From assembly GCF_000711885.1 (NCBI RefSeq), contig NZ_JONK01000024.1, forward strand, positions 27,825 through 91,824: DNA of 64,000 bases, given 5' to 3'. The notes under the pieces are model-generated. The model did not search any database, was not told the origin of the DNA, and saw only the letters and a program-made list of their open reading frames with translations. Origin of the DNA: Chromobacterium haemolyticum DSM 19808 (GTDB lineage Bacteria; Pseudomonadota; Gammaproteobacteria; Burkholderiales; Chromobacteriaceae). Below, one piece after another: positions 48,591 to 58,600 of this stretch. Each line of letters starts with the position of its first letter. Position 1 is the stretch's first letter. A program made the position numbers and the translations under genes.

Positions 48591-50648
48591 ATGTCACACA
48601 CGCAAGACCTGCTGATCAACCGCGAACTTGGCCTTCTAGAATTCAACCGCCGCGTGCTGGCCCAGGCGGAAGACGCCAACCTGCCGCTGCTGGAACGGCT
48701 GAAATTCCTGTGCATTGTGTCCTCCAACATGGATGAGTTCTTCGAAGTGCGAGTGGCCTGGCTGCAGGAAACCGCCGAGGTCACACCGGAACGCATCCTG
48801 GCGGACGGCACCACGCCTGAGCAGGCGCTGGCCAAGGTGGCCACCGCCGCGCACCAACTGGTGCGCGACCAGTACGCCGTGATGAGCGAAGTGCTGTTTC
48901 CGGCGCTTCGCGAGGAAAACATCATCTTCCTGCGCCGCAACGAATGGAGCCCCGCGCAACAGCAATGGGTGAAGGACTTTTTCTTCCGCGAGTTGATGCC
49001 CATCCTCACCCCCATCGGCCTCGACCCGTCCCACCCCTTCCCCAAGGTGCTGAACAAATCCTTGAACTTCGCGGTGGAGCTGGAAGGGCGCGACGCCTTC
49101 GGCCGCGCCTCCGGCATCGCCATCGTCCAGGCGCCGCGCATCCTGCCGCGGGTGATCAAATTGCCGGCGGACGTCAGCGACGGCCATCGCCACACCTTCG
49201 TCTTCCTGTCCTCCATCCTCCATTCCCATGTGCATGAGCTGTTCAGCGGCATGGCGGTCAAGGGCTGCTACCAGTTCCGCGTCACCCGCGACAGCGAACT
49301 GACGGTGGAAGACGAAGACGTGAAAAACCTGCGTACCGCCCTGCAAGGCGAATTGCGCCAGCGCCAGTTCGGCGACGCGGTGCGGCTGGAGATCGCCGAT
49401 ACCTGCCCCTTGCATATGGAAGAATTCCTGCTGACCCAGTTCAACCTGAAGCCGCGCGACGTCTACCGCGTCAACGGCCCGGTCAATCTGGTGCGGCTGA
49501 TGCAGGTGCCAGACCTGGTGGATAGGCCGGACCTGAAATTCACCCCCTTCATCCCCACGCTGCCGGAGATACTGCGCAAGAAGACGCCGCTGTTCGATGC
49601 CATCCGCAAGGGCGATATTCTGCTGCACCACCCGTTCCAGAGCTTCCAGCCGGTGATTGACATGCTGACGCTGGCGGCGTCCGATCCGCATGTGGTGGCC
49701 ATCAAGATGACGGTGTACCGCACCGGTACCGACTCGGTGCTAATGGAATCGCTGATCGCCGCCGCCCGCGCAGGCAAGCAGGTGACCGTGGTGGTGGAGC
49801 TGATGGCGCGCTTCGACGAAGAAGCCAATATCAGCTGGGCCAGCCGGCTGGAGGACGCCGGCGCCCACGTGGTCTATGGCGTGATCGGCTACAAGGTGCA
49901 CGCCAAGATGCTGATGGTGGTGCGCCGCGAAGAACACGGCCTTCGCCGCTACGTCCACTTGGGCACCGGCAACTACCACCCGCGCACCGCTCGCCTCTAC
50001 ACCGACTTCGGCCTGCTGACCTGCAATGAACAGATCGCCAGCGACGTCAACGATATCTTCGTACAGCTGACCGGCCTGGGCCGCGCCAGCCAGCTCAAGC
50101 TGCTGTTCCAGAGCCCGTTCACGCTGCACAGCATGGTAATGGAGGCGATAGACCGCGAAATCGCCCACGCCCAGGCCGGCAAGCCGGCGCAGATCATCGC
50201 CAAGATGAACGCCTTGCTGGAAAGCCAGGTGATCCACGCGCTGTACCGCGCCAGCCAGGCCGGGGTCAAGATCCAGCTGATCGTGCGCGGCGTGTGCGCG
50301 CTGCGGCCGGGCGTGCCGGGGCTGTCCGAGAATATCAGCGTGCGCTCCATCGTCGGCCGCTTCCTGGAACACCCGCGCGTGTTCTACTTCCACAACGACC
50401 GCAAAGAAGACCTGCTGATCGCCAGCGCCGACTGGATGGGCCGCAACTTCTTCCGCCGCATCGAAACCTGCGTGCCCATCATCGACGCCAAGCTCAAGCG
50501 CCGGGTGATCAAAGAGGCGCTGCGCCTCTATCTGGACGACAACGTCAACGCCTGGGACATGCAGCCGGACGGCGGCTACAAGCGCCGCACCTCCCGCGGC
50601 AAGCCGCATTGCGCGCAATTGCAGCTGCTGGAAGAGTACACCCGCTGA
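48591..50648 (+). CDS. ppk1: Polyphosphate kinase 1
   Basis: 685 residues. Reversibly polymerises ATP gamma-phosphate into polyphosphate. Domains in order: N-terminal helical (LLEFNRRVLAQAEDANLPLLERL), head domain, and two PLD-like C domains. The catalytic histidine motifs are HAKMLMVVRRE (phosphohistidine, about residue 440) and YFHNDRKEDLLIASADWMGRN (about 600). The gene is 71 bp after yggX; no ppx follows. Confidence 0.97.
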   Translation: MSHTQDLLINRELGLLEFNRRVLAQAEDANLPLLERLKFLCIVSSNMDEFFEVRVAWLQETAEVTPERILADGTTPEQALAKVATAAHQLVRDQYAVMSEVLFPALREENIIFLRRNEWSPAQQQWVKDFFFRELMPILTPIGLDPSHPFPKVLNKSLNFAVELEGRDAFGRASGIAIVQAPRILPRVIKLPADVSDGHRHTFVFLSSILHSHVHELFSGMAVKGCYQFRVTRDSELTVEDEDVKNLRTALQGELRQRQFGDAVRLEIADTCPLHMEEFLLTQFNLKPRDVYRVNGPVNLVRLMQVPDLVDRPDLKFTPFIPTLPEILRKKTPLFDAIRKGDILLHHPFQSFQPVIDMLTLAASDPHVVAIKMTVYRTGTDSVLMESLIAAARAGKQVTVVVELMARFDEEANISWASRLEDAGAHVVYGVIGYKVHAKMLMVVRREEHGLRRYVHLGTGNYHPRTARLYTDFGLLTCNEQIASDVNDIFVQLTGLGRASQLKLLFQSPFTLHSMVMEAIDREIAHAQAGKPAQIIAKMNALLESQVIHALYRASQAGVKIQLIVRGVCALRPGVPGLSENISVRSIVGRFLEHPRVFYFHNDRKEDLLIASADWMGRNFFRRIETCVPIIDAKLKRRVIKEALRLYLDDNVNAWDMQPDGGYKRRTSRGKPHCAQLQLLEEYTR

Positions 50649-50695
50649 CATCCGGCCCGCGGCTCCGCCGCGGGCGCATCCCCGCAAGGACCACC

Positions 50696-51175
50696 ATGGA
50701 AATCGCCGGCTACAGTCTCGCCGCCCTGCTCATCGTCGCCGGTCTGGCCGGCACCATGCTGCCCATCATCCCCGGCTTGCCGCTGATGTTCGGCGGCCTG
50801 CTCCTGGCCGCCTGGCTGGACAACTTCAACCACCTGGGCGCGATCAGTCTGATCATCATGGCCCTGCTCACCGCATTGGGCCTGGTGATAGATTTCTTCG
50901 CCGGCCTGCTTGGCGCAAAAGCCAGCGGCGCCAGCAGTCAGGCGCTGTGGGGCGCCTTCATCGGCGGCATCGTGGGCATGTTCTTCGGCTTGGCGGGCGT
51001 GCTGCTCGGCCCGCTGGTCGGCGCCGTCATCGGCGAGTTCATCGCTCGCAAGGATGCCTTTCAAGCAGGGAAAGTCGGCATCGGCACCTTCATCGGCTTC
51101 ATCGTCGGCGCGGTGGCCAAGGTAGCCTGCGCTTTCGCCATGCTGGCCACGGCGGCGCTGGCGCTACTGTTCTAG
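50696..51175 (+). CDS. DUF456 membrane protein
   Basis: 159 residues from the ATG at 50696 (AAGGA upstream). It is almost entirely hydrophobic, with four to five segments and many glycines (LAGTMLPIIPGLPLMFGGLLLA, GGIVGMFFGLAGVLLGPLVG). The family DUF456 (YqgC-like) has no established function; glycine zipper-like helices suggest oligomerisation or a small channel. 47 bp after ppk1, so it may share its transcript. Confidence 0.85.
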   Translation: MEIAGYSLAALLIVAGLAGTMLPIIPGLPLMFGGLLLAAWLDNFNHLGAISLIIMALLTALGLVIDFFAGLLGAKASGASSQALWGAFIGGIVGMFFGLAGVLLGPLVGAVIGEFIARKDAFQAGKVGIGTFIGFIVGAVAKVACAFAMLATAALALLF

Positions 51176-51262
51176 CGGCCGGCTCCATGGCCGCGCGGCT
51201 GGCCTAAACCAGGGGATTTGGTAGAATCCGGGTTTATCCCCTTCAATCCAGCGTGAATACCG

Positions 51263-52930
<1,668 letters not shown>

Positions 52931-52975
52931 GGAGGTGTTGACGATCCGCTGTGTCGCGCGATCGTAAACAGGTTC
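52931..52975 (+). repeat. Collapsed copy of the dispersed repeat (R7), ends only
   Basis: 45 bp in which TTGACGATC is followed almost at once by CGATCGTAAACAGGTTC; the interior of about 95 bp is missing. It starts directly after the ettA stop codon, like R3 and R4. Confidence 0.65.
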
Positions 52976-52976
52976 G

Positions 52977-53007
52977 AAAAAGCCCGGACTCTCCGGGCTT
53001 TTTTTCA
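52977..53007. terminator. Bidirectional terminator between ettA and pyrD
   Basis: AAAAAGCCCGGA and TCCGGGCTTTTTTT form a hairpin between convergent genes, immediately after the repeat remnant. Confidence 0.88.
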
Positions 53008-53012
53008 TGTGC

Positions 53013-53945
53013 TCACAGCGTCTTCAGACGCCCGCGGAAGTCCTCCAGCCGCCGATAGCCCTTGGCCTGCATGATGGCGGCCAGTTCCGCCTCAATGCGG
53101 TCGAAGGCGCCGACGCCCTCCTCGTGCAGGCAGGTTCCCACCTGCACGGCGGTGGCGCCGGCCAGGATGTGCATGAATGCCTCGGCTCCGCTCTTCACGC
53201 CTCCACAGCCGATCACATGCTTGTCCGTCAGCAGCACGGCGAACTCGCGCACATTGGCCAGCGCCGTCGGCAATACATAATCGCCGCCCAGCCCCCCCAA
53301 GCCGCCCTTGGGCTTGATCACCGCGGACTCGCTGTCCAGGTCTATCACCAGGCCGTTGCCCACCGAGTTGATGCAGGTGACGAAGCGCAACAGCGGGAAA
53401 GCGTTCAACACCGCGGCCATGGCGGCGAAATGCGCCGGATCGAAATACGGCGGCAGCTTGACGCCGAACGGCCGAGCATAGCCACGGCTGATCGCCTCCA
53501 GGGCCTCGGCGCTGGCGGCGAAGTCATAGCCCAACTGCGGCTTGCCCGGCAGATTGGGGCAGGACAGGTTGACCTCGGGCAGGCAAGGCAGCTTGAGCGC
53601 CGCCAGCTCGGCCAGAATGGTCAGAGTATCGTCCAGCGTCATGCCGGACACGGACAGGAACAGCGGCTTGGGGTCGTCGTAAGCCTGAGCGTAGTCCAGA
53701 TAATAGCGGTAGCCCTCGTTGGGCAGGCCCATGGAATTGATGCTGCCCAGCGCGGTGCGTCGGTAACGCGGCTCGGGATTGCCGGCGCGGGGTTCCAGCG
53801 TGCAACTCTTGGTCACCACCGCGCCGGCGGCGGAACGGCGCACCCGCTCCAGTTCCTCCCGCGTGCGGCAATAGACGCCGGAAGCGTTGAACAAGGGGCT
53901 GGACATCTTCATGCCCAGCCAGGAAACGGATAGATCCAGCGACAT
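53013..53945 (-). CDS. Dihydroorotate dehydrogenase, class 1A (fumarate type)
   Basis: 310 residues from the ATG at 53945 with GGAGGG upstream; the frame to 54017 is not used. Soluble FMN enzyme of pyrimidine synthesis. The active-site base is Cys129 in EVNLSCPNLPGKPQLGYDF, matching Cys130 of Lactococcus PyrDA, and there is no N-terminal membrane helix and no Ser base, which mark the class 2 enzymes usual in proteobacteria. Other motifs: NASGVYCRTREEL, SINSMGLPN and GCGGVKSGAEAF. It stands alone, with no pyrK. A second, class 2 gene may exist elsewhere. Confidence 0.88.
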   Translation of the reverse strand: MSLDLSVSWLGMKMSSPLFNASGVYCRTREELERVRRSAAGAVVTKSCTLEPRAGNPEPRYRRTALGSINSMGLPNEGYRYYLDYAQAYDDPKPLFLSVSGMTLDDTLTILAELAALKLPCLPEVNLSCPNLPGKPQLGYDFAASAEALEAISRGYARPFGVKLPPYFDPAHFAAMAAVLNAFPLLRFVTCINSVGNGLVIDLDSESAVIKPKGGLGGLGGDYVLPTALANVREFAVLLTDKHVIGCGGVKSGAEAFMHILAGATAVQVGTCLHEEGVGAFDRIEAELAAIMQAKGYRRLEDFRGRLKTL

Positions 53946-54035
53946 CGCGCCCTCCGGCAAATTTATCTGCCGACGATGATAGACGAAGACGGGCCCGACC
54001 ATACTGCGCCATGTCAAAACCCGCGCGGCGGCGGC

Positions 54036-54064
54036 AAAACAAACGGCCGCTCGAAAGGCGGCCG
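54036..54064 (-). terminator. Terminator of bfr
   Basis: The minus-strand stem CGGCCGCC/GGCGGCCG (one imperfect base) is followed by TTTGTTTT, about 25 bp after the stop codon. Confidence 0.7.
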
Positions 54065-54088
54065 TCTCAAGGTCAACATACCCTGCGC

Positions 54089-54556
54089 TTACATTTGTGA
54101 CTGAATGTAGTTCTGTTCGCCCACCATATCGATCAGACGCAGCTGCTGCTCCAGCCAGTGGGCGTGATCGTTCTCGGTCTCTTCCAGCAACACCATCAGT
54201 TCCTGACGCGTCACGTAGTCCTTCACGCTCTCGCAGTGGGCGACTACTTTTTTCAGCAGATTGCCGACGCGGTACTCCACTTCCAGATCGCTGGCCAGCA
54301 TCGCCCGCACGTTCTCCCCCACCACGATGGGCACGCGCTTGGCCACATTGGGCTTGCCTTGCAAGAACAGGGTGCGCGCGATCAGCACCCGCGCGTGCGA
54401 CAGCTCGTCCTCGCGTTCATGGTCGATGCGCTCGAACAGCTTGTGCAGGCCGAAGTCCTTGTACATCTCGGCGTGGATGAAATACTGGTCCGCGGCGGAT
54501 AGTTCTTCCGCCAGCAGTTCGTTCAGCAACTCGATGGTTTTGGGATCACCTTGCAT
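54089..54556 (-). CDS. bfr: Bacterioferritin lacking the haem-ligand methionine (BfrA-like)
   Basis: 155 residues from the ATG at 54556 (AAGAGG upstream). Four-helix ferritin fold. The dinuclear ferroxidase ligands are all present: Glu18, Glu51, His54, Glu near 94, and Glu127/His130 in EETENDHAHW. Position 52, the Met that binds haem in E. coli Bfr, is Leu. Neisseria BfrA has the same loss and pairs with BfrB, so a mixed shell is possible. No bfrB or bfd is adjacent. Confidence 0.9.
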   Translation of the reverse strand: MQGDPKTIELLNELLAEELSAADQYFIHAEMYKDFGLHKLFERIDHEREDELSHARVLIARTLFLQGKPNVAKRVPIVVGENVRAMLASDLEVEYRVGNLLKKVVAHCESVKDYVTRQELMVLLEETENDHAHWLEQQLRLIDMVGEQNYIQSQM

Positions 54557-54635
54557 AACGACCTCTTGTTGTAGTTCAATGACGCCGGCTATCCGCCGGC
54601 GCGAACGGAATTCGCAAGCCATTCATTCTAAGCCC

Positions 54636-56408
54636 TCAAGGCCACAGATGCACGCTGGCTTGGTAAAACACGAACGACAACAGCCAGGCCAGGCCCACCG
54701 ACCACGCCACCGCCATCGCGGTATAGGACTTGCTGCGCGACTCGCGGTACATCGCCGCCACCGTGGACAGGCAAGGCACGTAGATCAAGGTGAAGATCAG
54801 GAAGCTCATCGCCGAACGCCAGTCCAGATGTTGCAGCAGGACAGCGCCCAGACCCGCCTCCGACACCCCGTAGATCACAGCCAGGCTGCCCAGCAGAATT
54901 TCCTTGGCGATGAAACCGAACAACAAGGCCGCCGCCAGCTCGTGGCGAATGCCGATCGGGTCCAACACAGGGGCCAACAGGCCGCCCAAGACGTCGGCCA
55001 GCGTCTTGCCATCGCCGGCCGGCACATGAGTCAGCAACCAGACCAACACCACCCCCAACAGGATGAAGCTGGAAGCCAGCTGCAGGAAGGCCCGCACCTC
55101 GCCCACCGCCCGGCCAAGCAAATGGCTCAAGCCGGGCAGCCGATACGGCGGCACTTCCAGCAAGAAGGCCTCGCCCCCGGCGTAGCGACGCTTGAACACC
55201 CAAGCGGTGAACACCGCGACGGCGAAGCTCATCAGATAAAGCCCCATCAACACCCACGGCGCCTGCGCCGCCGTGAACAGCAATCCGGCGAAAAACACCA
55301 CCACCTGCAGTCGCGCCGAGCACAACGAGAATGGAATCACCAGCATGGTCAGCAGCCGCTGCTTGCGCTCTCGCATCACCCGGGTGCCCAGGATGGCCGG
55401 CACATTGCAGCCAAACCCCATCAACTGCATCACGAAGCCGCGGCCATCCAGCCCCAATCGAGCCATAAAGGCATCGGTCAGATAGGCGGCGCGCGCCAGA
55501 TAGCCGGAATCCTCCACCATCGCCATCAGTACGAAGAACACCAGCAAAATGGGCGCGAAGGTCAGCACCGTCGACACGCCCTGCCAGATCCCGTCCAGCG
55601 CCAGGCTCTGCACAATCTCAGGCAACGGCGCGAGCAAGGGCGCCAGCGCCTGCTCCTTGACCCAGTCCAGCCCGGCCCCGGCCAGCTCCTGCAAAGGCGT
55701 GCCGATCTGATAAGTCAGATTGAACAACAGCGCCATCAATGCGAAGAACAGCGGCAAACCCAGCCACGGATGCATCAGCCAGTGGTCGATCTTTTCGGTC
55801 AGCCTCGCCGGCAGCATCGGCGGCAAGGCCCAGCAGCCGTCCAGCAAGCGTTTGGCCTCCGCCATCGCCGCCTGGGTATCCGGTACCCCGTCCAGCATGG
55901 CTCTCGCGGCTGGAGCGTCGTCGTTGGCCAGCCGGTTCAAACTCGCCATCAGCGGCGGCCAGCCTTGCATATGTCTGGCCGACACCAGCGATACCGGCGC
56001 GCCCAGACGTTCCGACAAACGCTCCACGTCCAGGCTCACGCCCAATGCCTTGGCCTCGTCCGCCATATTCAGCACAAGCTGGCAATTGAGACCGCTGGCC
56101 AACACCTGCAAAGCCAGCGGCAATTGCCGGTCCAGCTGGCTGGCGTTGAGCACTAGGATGGCGCCGTCGAAAGCGCTGGCCAGCAACACGTCGCGCACCA
56201 CCGCCTCATCGTCGGAATAGCCGGTCAAATCATGAACGCCGGGCAAATCCACCAACTCCACCATGTGGCCGCCCAGCAACACCCGCGCGCTGCTCAGTTC
56301 TATGGTCAGCCCCGGCCAGTTGCCAACGCGCTGGGACATGCCGGTCAGGCGGTTGAACAAAGTGGACTTGCCGGTGTTCGGCAAGCCGATCAGGGCGAAA
56401 CGCTTCAT
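54636..56408 (-). CDS. feoB: Ferrous iron transport GTPase FeoB
   Basis: 590 residues from the ATG at 56408, which overlaps the feoA stop codon; the longer frame to 56528 lies in feoA. N-terminal G domain: G1 GLPNTGKST (8-16), G3 DLPGVHDL, G4 NMAD (not the usual NxxD spelling NTxD but acceptable). Then a helical GDI-like part and about eight membrane helices with GFGCNVPAIL and YVPCLSTVAA, the two cysteine Gate motifs. Shorter than the E. coli protein (773) but usual for betaproteobacteria. Confidence 0.94.
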   Translation of the reverse strand: MKRFALIGLPNTGKSTLFNRLTGMSQRVGNWPGLTIELSSARVLLGGHMVELVDLPGVHDLTGYSDDEAVVRDVLLASAFDGAILVLNASQLDRQLPLALQVLASGLNCQLVLNMADEAKALGVSLDVERLSERLGAPVSLVSARHMQGWPPLMASLNRLANDDAPAARAMLDGVPDTQAAMAEAKRLLDGCWALPPMLPARLTEKIDHWLMHPWLGLPLFFALMALLFNLTYQIGTPLQELAGAGLDWVKEQALAPLLAPLPEIVQSLALDGIWQGVSTVLTFAPILLVFFVLMAMVEDSGYLARAAYLTDAFMARLGLDGRGFVMQLMGFGCNVPAILGTRVMRERKQRLLTMLVIPFSLCSARLQVVVFFAGLLFTAAQAPWVLMGLYLMSFAVAVFTAWVFKRRYAGGEAFLLEVPPYRLPGLSHLLGRAVGEVRAFLQLASSFILLGVVLVWLLTHVPAGDGKTLADVLGGLLAPVLDPIGIRHELAAALLFGFIAKEILLGSLAVIYGVSEAGLGAVLLQHLDWRSAMSFLIFTLIYVPCLSTVAAMYRESRSKSYTAMAVAWSVGLAWLLSFVFYQASVHLWP

Positions 56409-56635
56409 GCTTCCACCCTCGCCACGATGAAACGCGCCAGACTGCGCCGCAGCAGGAAGCGGGTGGCGCCGACATCCAGCAACAAAGGTCCGCCCAAGGG
56501 CGCCGCCCGGCGCAAATAAAAACGGCACCCCGGCGTCAGACCGAAGGCGGCGACGCGACGCATGGCCTCTTCGGCCAGCTCCAGACGGTCGACCACGCCG
56601 TGGCGACCAGCGGGAAATACATCCAAAGTCAACAT
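56405..56635 (-). CDS. feoA: Ferrous iron transport protein FeoA
   Basis: 76 residues from the ATG at 56635. SH3-like FeoA domain: AEEAMRRVAAFGLTPGCRFYLRRAAPLGGPLLLDVG and LRRSLARFIVARVE. It stimulates FeoB. The stop overlaps the feoB start by 4 bp. The start codon is 16 bp downstream of a Fur box, so the operon should be repressed by iron. Confidence 0.88.
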   Translation of the reverse strand: MLTLDVFPAGRHGVVDRLELAEEAMRRVAAFGLTPGCRFYLRRAAPLGGPLLLDVGATRFLLRRSLARFIVARVEA

Positions 56636-56650
56636 GATGATCCGATCAAT

Positions 56651-56669
56651 AACGAGAATGGTTTGCATT
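56651..56669 (-). promoter_or_regulatory. Fur box before feoA-feoB
   Basis: The minus-strand reading AATGCAAACCATTCTCGTT agrees with the Fur palindrome AATGAGAATCATTCTCATT at 15 of 19 positions. Confidence 0.68.
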
Positions 56670-56842
56670 AGTATATCCAGCCAAACCACGCGAATATCGG
56701 CCAACCGCGGCAATTCCCGCGCTGCTTGACCTGCATCAATAGCATTGTCCTATCCGGATCAGCCTTGGATTATCGATAGCCGCCCACAGCGCTTGCGGTT
56801 AAAATCGCGGACAATCAATCGACAAGCTACGGGCCAAAGACA

Positions 56843-57412
56843 ATGAGCATCAAATCGGACAAATGGATTCGCCGGATGGCGGACGAGTACAACATGATCG
56901 AACCCTTCGAGGCCAACCAGATCAAGATGGTGGATGGCCAGAAGGTGATCTCCTACGGCACCTCCAGCTACGGCTACGATATCCGCTGCGCCGACGAATT
57001 CAAGGTATTCACCAATATCAACAGCACCATCGTCGACCCTAAAAACTTCGACCCCAACTCCTTCGTGGAAGTCTCCGGCAAGGGCTATTGCATCATCCCG
57101 CCCAACAGCTTCGCGCTGGCTCGCACTGTCGAATATTTCCGCATTCCGCGCTCGGTGTTGACCGTATGCCTGGGCAAGTCCACTTACGCCCGTTGCGGCA
57201 TCATCGTCAACGTCACCCCGTTCGAGCCGGAATGGGAAGGCTACGTAACCCTGGAGTTCTCCAACACCACGCCGCTACCGGCCAAAATCTACGCCAACGA
57301 GGGCGTGGCCCAGGTGCTGTTCTTTGAATCCGATGAAATCTGCGACGTGTCCTACAGTGACCGCGCCGGCAAATACATGGGCCAGGTGGGCGTGACGCTT
57401 CCGCGCCCCTGA
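56843..57412 (+). CDS. dcd: dCTP deaminase
   Basis: 189 residues. Deaminates dCTP to dUTP for thymidylate synthesis. The family segments [52 protein letters not shown] and [13 protein letters not shown] are complete, with Arg and Glu of the active site (KSTYAR and TLEFSN region). Homotrimer. Monocistronic, with its own terminator. Confidence 0.96.
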   Translation: MSIKSDKWIRRMADEYNMIEPFEANQIKMVDGQKVISYGTSSYGYDIRCADEFKVFTNINSTIVDPKNFDPNSFVEVSGKGYCIIPPNSFALARTVEYFRIPRSVLTVCLGKSTYARCGIIVNVTPFEPEWEGYVTLEFSNTTPLPAKIYANEGVAQVLFFESDEICDVSYSDRAGKYMGQVGVTLPRP

Positions 57413-57428
57413 ACCGCTTCCCGCCTGC

Positions 57429-57455
57429 AAAAAAGGGATGGCTTAGCCATCCCTT
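57429..57455 (+). terminator. Terminator of dcd
   Basis: AAAAAGGGATGGC and GCCATCCCTTT form a stem 16 bp after the stop codon. Confidence 0.85.
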
Positions 57456-57516
57456 TGTCATTTAAACAACGCCAAATCCGTCCTCGCAATTTCACCTTAA
57501 TGTTCTAGGATAAACA

Positions 57517-57614
57517 GAGGGTTAGCTGACTTTCCCGGTTGGTCGGCCCTTGTACAGCAATTGATTTCTTCTTGGGGCGTAGCGGTTCCCCCTTGCCGTT
57601 GCGCCCCTTTTTTT
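57517..57614 (+). ncRNA. Candidate small RNA (or leader attenuator) between dcd and gpx
   Basis: After the dcd terminator there are about 120 bp without an ORF that end in a textbook terminator: GGGGCGTAGCGG (57574-57585), loop TTCCCCCTTG, CCGTTGCGCCCC (57596-57607) and seven T. The 12-bp stem includes wobble pairs only at two or three positions. The loop is a run of C and T that could pair with ribosome binding sites. No good sigma-70 promoter is visible, so the 5' end is a guess. Alternative: termination-based leader of the peroxidase gene. Confidence 0.45.
57574..57614 (+). terminator. Strong terminator of the candidate small RNA
   Basis: A 12-bp stem closed by a 10-nt C-rich loop and followed by T7, 69 bp before the gpx start codon and 160 bp after the dcd gene, which already has its own terminator. 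Confidence 0.85.
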
Positions 57615-57682
57615 ATCTCCCTGCTCAATTGCTCTTCTTCCGGTTTCTTGCCATGATCTTCGCTTTGGCGAAGGGCGGAAAC

Positions 57683-58177
57683 ATGCCGGACATATATGAT
57701 TTTTCCATTGAGACTTTAAACGGACCGACGTTGCCGCTGGCGAACTATCGCGGCAAAGTGCTGCTGTTGGTCAACACCGCCAGCGAATGCGGCTTCACCT
57801 CGCAATTGGCAGGCCTGGAACAACTGTACCAGCGCCACCGCGATCAAGGCCTCGAAATCATCGGCTTTCCCTGCAATCAGTTCGGCGGCCAAGAACCGGG
57901 GAACGCCTCCGCCATCGGTCAGTTCTGTCAAAAGAACTTTGGCGTCAGTTTCGCCTTGTCCGCCAAGATTGATGTCAATGGAGCGAATGCGCATCCGCTA
58001 TGGCGCTATCTCGCCGCCGCCAAGCCTGGTCTACTGGGCAGCCGGCGCATCAAATGGAATTTCACCAAGTTTCTGATCGATGGCGAGGGGCGCATCCGCG
58101 GGCGTTTCGCCCCCTACGTCAAGCCGGCGGCGCTGGAGCGCGTGATCGAAAGCCTGCTGCCGACATCCGCCGCCTGA
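57683..58177 (+). CDS. Glutathione peroxidase family (thiol peroxidase type)
   Basis: 164 residues from the ATG at 57683 (AAGGGCGG upstream); the frame to 57539 covers the terminator and is rejected. Thioredoxin fold with Cys36 in NTASECGFTSQ in place of selenocysteine. Gln and Trp of the tetrad are in FGGQEPG and KWNFTKFLI; the resolving Cys in GFPCNQF fits thioredoxin-dependent members. Cytosolic, reduces hydroperoxides. Confidence 0.93.
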   Translation: MPDIYDFSIETLNGPTLPLANYRGKVLLLVNTASECGFTSQLAGLEQLYQRHRDQGLEIIGFPCNQFGGQEPGNASAIGQFCQKNFGVSFALSAKIDVNGANAHPLWRYLAAAKPGLLGSRRIKWNFTKFLIDGEGRIRGRFAPYVKPAALERVIESLLPTSAA

Positions 58178-58184
58178 ACCGAGT

Positions 58185-58598
58185 TCAGCTCAACTCGCCG
58201 GACACGTAGAACCAGCGGCCGTCCTCGCGCGCAAAGCGGCTGCGCTCGCGCATGCGCTCGGCCTTGCCGCTCACTTTATAGCGCGCGGCAAACTCCACCC
58301 ACCCTTCGGCGTCGGCCTCGCCGCCGGCCTCTGTCGCCAGCACCTCCAGGCCCAGCCATTTGACCACGCCTGCATCCGCGGCCAGGTCCAGCGCCTGCGG
58401 CCGGGTACTGGGATGCCAGCTCGCCAGCAGATACGCCTCGTCGCCGCGCGCGTAAGCGGTATAGCGCGAACGCATCAAGGCCACCGCCGTGGGCGCAGGC
58501 TCGCCGCCCTCGCTCAGGTAACGGCCGCAACAGGCCGCGTAATCGCCGCCCAGTCCGCAGGGACAGCCGGCAGCGTCCGGCTTGGCTTTCTTGCCCAT
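58185..58598 (-). CDS. ychJ: YchJ-family protein (SEC-C motif, UPF0225)
   Basis: 137 residues from the ATG at 58598, seven bases after GGGAG. Starts with a zinc-binding cluster CPCGLGGDYAACCG, then ALMRSRYTAYARGDEAYLLASWHPSTRP of the YchJ/SnoaL-like fold. Function unknown. It begins 3 bp after the stop codon of the lipoprotein gene, so the two form one unit. Confidence 0.88.
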   Translation of the reverse strand: MGKKAKPDAAGCPCGLGGDYAACCGRYLSEGGEPAPTAVALMRSRYTAYARGDEAYLLASWHPSTRPQALDLAADAGVVKWLGLEVLATEAGGEADAEGWVEFAARYKVSGKAERMRERSRFAREDGRWFYVSGELS

Positions 58599-58600
58599 GT

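Noticed and set aside
54261..56156. 631-codon plus-strand frame opposite feoB and bfr
   Set aside because: Shadow of two confident genes; composition biased to Gln, His and Arg, no motif.
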